This document shows positions 59,467 to 64,000 of a stretch of 64,000 nucleotides of DNA, in pieces; within the stretch, counting starts at the first letter, position 1, and each line of letters begins with the position of its first letter. The DNA is from Lumbricus terrestris. Taxonomy: Eukaryota; Annelida; Clitellata; Crassiclitellata; Lumbricidae. A program made the position numbers and the translations under genes. Under the pieces are notes generated by a model. The model did no database searches, was not told where the DNA came from, and saw nothing but the letters and a program-made list of their open reading frames with translations. Location: assembly GCA_949752735.1 (NCBI GenBank), contig OX457040.1, positions 5,301,370 through 5,365,369 on the forward strand, given 5' to 3'.

Positions 59467-59562
59467 CCTTGCTCTTAAGTGCTGTAATATGCCGAGCAAA
59501 TTTCTGTCCAGGGTAACGACCTCTGTTGTCATAGACCCTGGTCAAATCGGATCCATCCATTT
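59467..59562 (-). repeat. SIR-A copy, complete
   Basis: Almost identical to the 48417 copy. Confidence 0.75.
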
Positions 59563-59650
59563 ACTTCTCTCATCTGGATTTCTCGACTATAACACAGCGA
59601 AAATTTGCTCAAACGCCACCTGATTATTCAATTATAGTTTGTGCATGACA

Positions 59651-59688
59651 AATTTATATCTAATGCGTTTACAAATAATTAAAGGTGT
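59651..59688 (-). promoter_or_regulatory. box+TATA unit
   Basis: ACACCTTTAATT starts at 59688 and TATAAATT at 59658, distance 30, the longest spacing accepted. Confidence 0.45.
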
Positions 59689-59989
59689 GCCCTTTCAGTT
59701 AATTACTTCAGCGAATTCCAAATTAATAGAGTGACCTGGAATGGAATGGATCATAATATGATATTGTATTCTTATTTCTTAATTAACTGTTCGTTAACAC
59801 ATAGTATTTTTGGCCTCCACGAAATTTTAACAAAATAATATACAAGTTTCTGCAACAGAAAAACACCGGTAGATAAATATCTAACCTGTATAAACGATAT
59901 AAAAGAAAATGTGATGTTAATGAACACTAAATAGTCCAGCTGATCACGTAGCCTACAACCATCTAGAAATTTAGTCTCTCAATATGAAA

Positions 59990-60175
59990 AATTCATCGCT
60001 TATGACCTGATGATCAACAGTTTCCAGCGCATTTAAAATAATGATATCAACTTATTGGACACCATTTAGTCAGTTTAACAGCTGATATATAATATTATAG
60101 TATACTGTCAGCCATTTATCTTGTCGACGGCAAAGGCCCCTGTTGTCACAAGCTGTCGCTAAACCCTGAATCCAC
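59990..60175 (+). promoter_or_regulatory. box+TATA unit, followed by a SIR-A fragment
   Basis: ACACCATTTAG starts at 60059 and TATATAAT at 60086, distance 27. The upstream word GATCAACAGTTTC relates it to 28499. A partial SIR-A begins about 30 bp after the TATA. Confidence 0.5.
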
Positions 60176-60479
60176 CTCCGCAAGCGACGTTGAAGGATAG
60201 GAAAAACTAATGTAGGTCAACCAAAATAATTTTGTTGTCATGAGCTGTCCTAGAATATATGGATCTACCACCAGCAACGCTAACCGTCGAATAACATTCT
60301 GTTTTATAAAAAAAACAAGCATGACAGTCGCATGAATTGATCCAAACCGATATGAACGCGATATGTTTAAAATAAAATGATTACAGAAGACGAATTTTAT
60401 TGCTTGACTGCCATGCTGCGCGCTCGTCACAAAGTCTACACTTTTTTTATCAACGACACCAAGCGAATGAAAAGCTGAA

Positions 60480-60605
60480 TCGAGATAATTTTTTGTTAGG
60501 TTAGTAGGAGAACGGACTCTTTGAGATCTTCTGCTCTTCGCGCTGCAATTACCATTAGCACTGTCGCCCTCCTAGTTTCTCCGTTCATGAGACTGGCACA
60601 TTAAG
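60480..60605. repeat. array-unit flank shared with 28790-28935, with R2-like end
   Basis: CGAATGAAAAGCTGA, CTGCAATTACC and TTTCTCC..CATGAGACTG words pair this with the region downstream of the 28499 unit, so the two units share more than the promoter. Confidence 0.45.
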
Positions 60606-60788
60606 ATATGGAGTTGTTAATTAGAAAGAGCAGCACACACACGCATACGCACATGCTCGCGCACAAACACACATACAGACACATACATACATACACAGTG
60701 ACAAGAATATTAAAGAGTACGAGCCTCAACCCAAGTTTCGCCACAATTAGCGCGTGCAAAAGATGAATTAGAATTTTGCATTCGGTGG

Positions 60789-60823
60789 TTTACATAAGTC
60801 AAAGAATAGCTTTAAAATGGTGT
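60789..60823 (-). promoter_or_regulatory. box with weak TATA
   Basis: ACACCATTTTAAAG starts at 60823, with TATGTAAA at distance 27. Confidence 0.35.
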
Positions 60824-61149
60824 TTTAATAAATAGACACGAAATCTGACCTAGTGCTTGTTAGTATCACTCTAGAGTTAAACCAACGCAACTACGAAAAA
60901 TCCAATGACAAGAAAGGAGTAGGCTACCATTATGTGCCACAACTCATGGTTTTCGGTTAAAGTAATGTGCGAAACTTGTCACCTACACGTGTATCGCTGA
61001 AACTTGATAATAGCGCCAAGACCAAAGTATGACAAAAAGAAAGTATCTCCTGTCAATAGTATCATGCTATTTTGCCATAATCAACTTTTAGTAAAAACGA
61101 AATACCTTGAAAAATAGCGTTTATCACTGAAATATTATGTCTTCCTTAA

Positions 61150-61186
61150 ACACCTTTTATTGTAATAAGTAAGTAATATATAAATA
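61150..61186 (+). promoter_or_regulatory. box+TATA unit
   Basis: ACACCTTTTATTG starts at 61150 and TATATAAATA at 61177, distance 27. Confidence 0.6.
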
Positions 61187-61727
61187 TAGTTTTAACTTCA
61201 CCACAATTTTTATATTACAGTCTAAAGTAAGTGAGACAATTTATGTAAACAATTTTGCTTAGTTAGCATTAGATCCTGATGTCACAATGACCATAACCAT
61301 CAATTTATTGAGCCAAGTACACAAAATAACATGACGTCAAACCAAACAAACAAATCAATTGGCCACAAAAGAAAACCCAGAATGGACTGCTCTTTTAATT
61401 TCCGCCCTATTTATTGCGCCCTTTGGATTTGCATCTTGTTGATGGTAAACCAAATCATTGCAGGGCTCACCTGTTCTGCATGCCTGCATTGCTGAACCAT
61501 GCTGCCATTTATAATTAGCAAAAAATTAGCACTGAATTTATTAATTCGTTTCGGACTTATATATTATAGTAGTAGGCCTATCAGCAGTTCTAAGGTGTAA
61601 CTGCGACGTAAACTGTACTTACAGCTGTCTTTGACTTTGACTGCATCGAAATGCTTTTCAGCTTTTCCCATCGAACGTCAAAATAGTGATCTGGACACCC
61701 ATCTATGAAAAGTTAAGCTGTAGAAAG

Positions 61728-61762
61728 AGAAATAACGACGTTGGTAACCGTTTTAAAGGTGT
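61728..61762 (-). promoter_or_regulatory. box with weak TATA
   Basis: ACACCTTTAAAACGG starts at 61762, with TTATTTCT in the slot. The upstream CAGTTACCGTAGCG relates it to 15031. Confidence 0.35.
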
Positions 61763-61804
61763 TTATTATACCGTTTCTGTCATGCGCTACGGTAACTGCT
61801 CGAC

Positions 61805-61844
61805 CACCCCCCCCCCCGCCCCCCATTGGTTGCCCGAGGGTTAA
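61805..61844. mobile_element. piggyBac-type right-end fragment
   Basis: A C-run, then TTGGTTGCCCGAGGG followed by TTAA (61841). It matches the right terminus at 10455-10474. Confidence 0.6.
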
Positions 61845-61849
61845 AGACC

Positions 61850-62670
61850 AATTTCCTGCTCCCAATATTGTACAAGATATTATAACCGCGTGATACAATC
61901 ACAAGTTTCACACATTGATCATTCTGTTATATAGTAAGAAATTTCTAAGAGACCGAGGCGTGTGAGCCGTTAAATTTACCAAGTATAAAAAAGCAGCCAT
62001 AGCAGGTGATGTCGCATTGAGTGAGTGCGCTGACGCGTCGATAATATTATCGGGGACTTTATTTTGTCATTCAATGGGAAAACTGAATACGCTATAATTA
62101 TGTGATAACGCAAAGTCAATGACAGCAGCTGCAGCTGTAAACCTGTGGCGTCGCTACAGCAATGCAAATTCCCACATTGCCCAGGTAAAAAGCTTATTCC
62201 CCGGTCGCTGCCATGTCAGAACTATTCCATGCCGAGTATTTCTTAGGGGATAAATCGCTCGTGCTCTATTCACTCGAATGATTGACTTGGCAGCAAAAAA
62301 ATGATACTAGTACTGTACTGGTGCAACAATACTAGGCTGCTATATGAAATGCGAGAGTTGTAAGGCCGAACACATTATTTTTAATAGAATGATATATTTT
62401 CCATATTAATAAAAATTATACACCGTCATTTGAAGTTGAAAGATTCATATCTTTTTATCCGTTCAACTTTATTTCATAAAATGTTGGAATCGTATTCTTG
62501 GTTCAATACTCTAAATATTATGATAATTTTAGCGTGATATGTCATCAGGTATTAGAGGTAATTATATGCAAAACAATTTGGCTTACGGTACTTTTTTTAA
62601 ACCACGGGGTGTATTGACATAATGCACGATCTTATGCAGTGCGTGAACCTATGTCATAAACTCCACCGCT
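61850..62670. other. non-coding stretch
   Basis: No gene, array member or defined element recognised. Confidence 0.5.
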
Positions 62671-62679
62671 GCCTGCACT

Positions 62680-62735
62680 TTGTCAGTGCCAATTCAAATA
62701 CTGGATAAAGGAAGAGGGCGACACTACTGTGGAGC
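62680..62735 (-). repeat. R2 repeat, reversed partial
   Basis: CAGTGCCAATTC then AAAGGAAGAGGGCGAC. Confidence 0.4.
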
Positions 62736-62964
62736 AGGCGTAAATTGAAACCAATACTACTACCGCTGATACTAATACAAAAGCTTGACCAACAAGATAT
62801 CGTCAATGTGTTGCCGAAAAACGTTTATTTAAAAAAATTATCTCTTTCGGATGATATTAACTAAATTTTGTTTTCCAACGGAGTCACTAAACGGAAACCA
62901 AAAATTCATTTTTAAATTGAAGTTAACGAGTCACCGTTGCACATGTTGGAAACAATTCAGTCAC

Positions 62965-62999
62965 ACACCTTTAAAACGTTCTCAAATAACTTATTAAAT
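62965..62999 (+). promoter_or_regulatory. box+TATA unit
   Basis: ACACCTTTAAAACGTT starts at 62965 and TATTAAAT at 62992, distance 27. Confidence 0.5.
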
Positions 63000-63199
63000 G
63001 TTTCAAGAACTGGTTGTCAACTATTATAATGCTAGACCTTTTCGTCTACCGAGTAACAGAAGGGCGTAAGTGACAGATTTCCAAAAAATCGATATTCTGT
63101 GTTTATTGTGTTCTTCGGGTATGATACTATCTGTGGAATAACAGACGGGCGCAAGTGACGGGCTTATAGCTGTTCTATATGCAGTAATAGAAGGGCGTA

Positions 63200-63300
63200 A
63201 GTACACAGCTGACATTGTATGGAGAAACAGAAGGGCGTAAGTGACTACATGTATGTCACTTACGCCCTTCTGTTTCTCCATACAATGTCAGCTGTGTACT
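63200..63300. repeat. perfect palindrome, 46-bp arms
   Basis: Arms 63200-63245 and 63255-63300 are exact reverse complements with a 9-nt centre (TACATGTAT). One GGGCGTAAGTGAC unit is in each arm. Confidence 0.92.
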
Positions 63301-63603
63301 AGCTACAGTGAAACGGGCGTCTGCTAAGTGACAGAAGCCAGTAAAGAAAAATGGCTGACGGAACGCGTCGTAACTGCTGCTCATCTTAAAAGAATAATAT
63401 ACTAAAGATAGTTTGTATTAATTTTGTAACAGGGCTATAAAAAATTGGGTATTTAGGTCGGAAATCTTTTTTGAAACATTTTGTCAGGCAATTCTTGTTT
63501 CATAGCGGCCGAATCATCTTTTTTCTTACGTTTTGAGAACAAAGAATTTTATGTTCACTGTCCATCTATTGCCATGCCTTAGAAGACGCAAATCACGAAT
63601 ATG

Positions 63604-63671
63604 TACTCCCTCCCAATCGATTATTTAAAAAAATTAATAATTTTTTTAAAATAATCGATTGGGAGGGAGTA
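63604..63671. repeat. fold-back repeat of ~33-bp arms
   Basis: TACTCCCTCCCAATCGATTA is reversed at the right end, and the centre is TTAATAA. One T is missing in the left arm. Confidence 0.85.
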
Positions 63672-64000
63672 AATATTTTTAACAAGTAATTTTTTTTGCA
63701 AAATTATCCGGGTCGCGGCAAAAAAGCGGGTCGGTCGGGTTACTGGAAACACAATATTTTCTTTTTGCCCTAATTTACTGTTACTTCCCTACCACAGTAT
63801 AAATAATTACATTAAATTTAGCAGTGTTGTGTTTCTTACATAATGGGCGTAAGTGACTATTCATCCTGACGTGCTATACAAACAAAAGGGCGTAAGTGAC
63901 TTCTATTTCAGTTAAACAGTGTTTTATTAAGATCAAAGTTGTATTCTTAAAAGTGCATGTTTTTATAGCCCATTCACCACCAAAATGAATATTATGTGTA

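Larger units (their letters stand above)
63055..63900. repeat. GGGCGTAAGTGAC repeats
   Basis: The 13-mer or a close form occurs at about 63064, 63147, 63194, 63232, reversed at 63256, and again at about 63846 and 63888, often preceded by ACAGAA. Spacing is irregular (40-80 bp in the first cluster). Confidence 0.8.

Overview
This window is non-coding, repeat-rich DNA from an animal genome, AT-rich and without any operon-like gene order. I see no intact host protein-coding gene. Almost every recognisable reading frame belongs to a transposable element, and most are broken. A Ty3/gypsy-type element whose integrase precedes reverse transcriptase (the Gmr1-like order, described mainly from deuterostomes), CR1/L2-like and RTE-like non-LTR remnants, tRNA-derived SINEs, hAT and piggyBac non-autonomous elements and a Merlin element together suggest an invertebrate, perhaps a deuterostome. 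The species cannot be named from this sequence.

Layout. 0-8 kb: decayed non-LTR 3' ends, a mariner-like remnant and a fold-back element. 9-10.5 kb: a long (GT)n run and a TTAA-flanked piggyBac-type element. 13.9-14.7 kb: a decayed reverse transcriptase (RT). 17.5-21.6 kb: a CR1/L2-like RT split by a 2.6-kb hAT-type insertion that carries a satellite. 21.7-34 kb: local block duplications, direct and inverted. 34-35.9 kb: a gag-like LTR-element fragment. 37-43.7 kb: an inverted RT fragment with a perfect 83-bp palindrome, then the gypsy/Gmr1-like element, which carries its own hAT insertion. 44-52.8 kb: three more non-autonomous DNA transposons, one with a tetranucleotide expansion of about 830 bp. 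57.2-58.5 kb: a Merlin element with an open transposase. 63-64 kb: a repeated GGGCGTAAGTGAC motif and two palindromes.

The structure the element catalogue does not explain is a dispersed two-part motif. A box, ACACCTTT (fuller form ACACCTTTAAAACGTTT), is followed on the same strand by a TATA-like octamer starting 26-28 bp after the box starts. I count 33 good or fair examples and about eight weak ones, on both strands, roughly one per kilobase outside the large insertions. The arrangement resembles the PSE-plus-TATA promoters of snRNA-type genes. No common sequence follows the TATA. My leading inference is a cluster of many individually promoted small-RNA genes, analogous in layout to nematode piRNA genes. 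That inference is untested; the motif and its spacing are read directly from the sequence.
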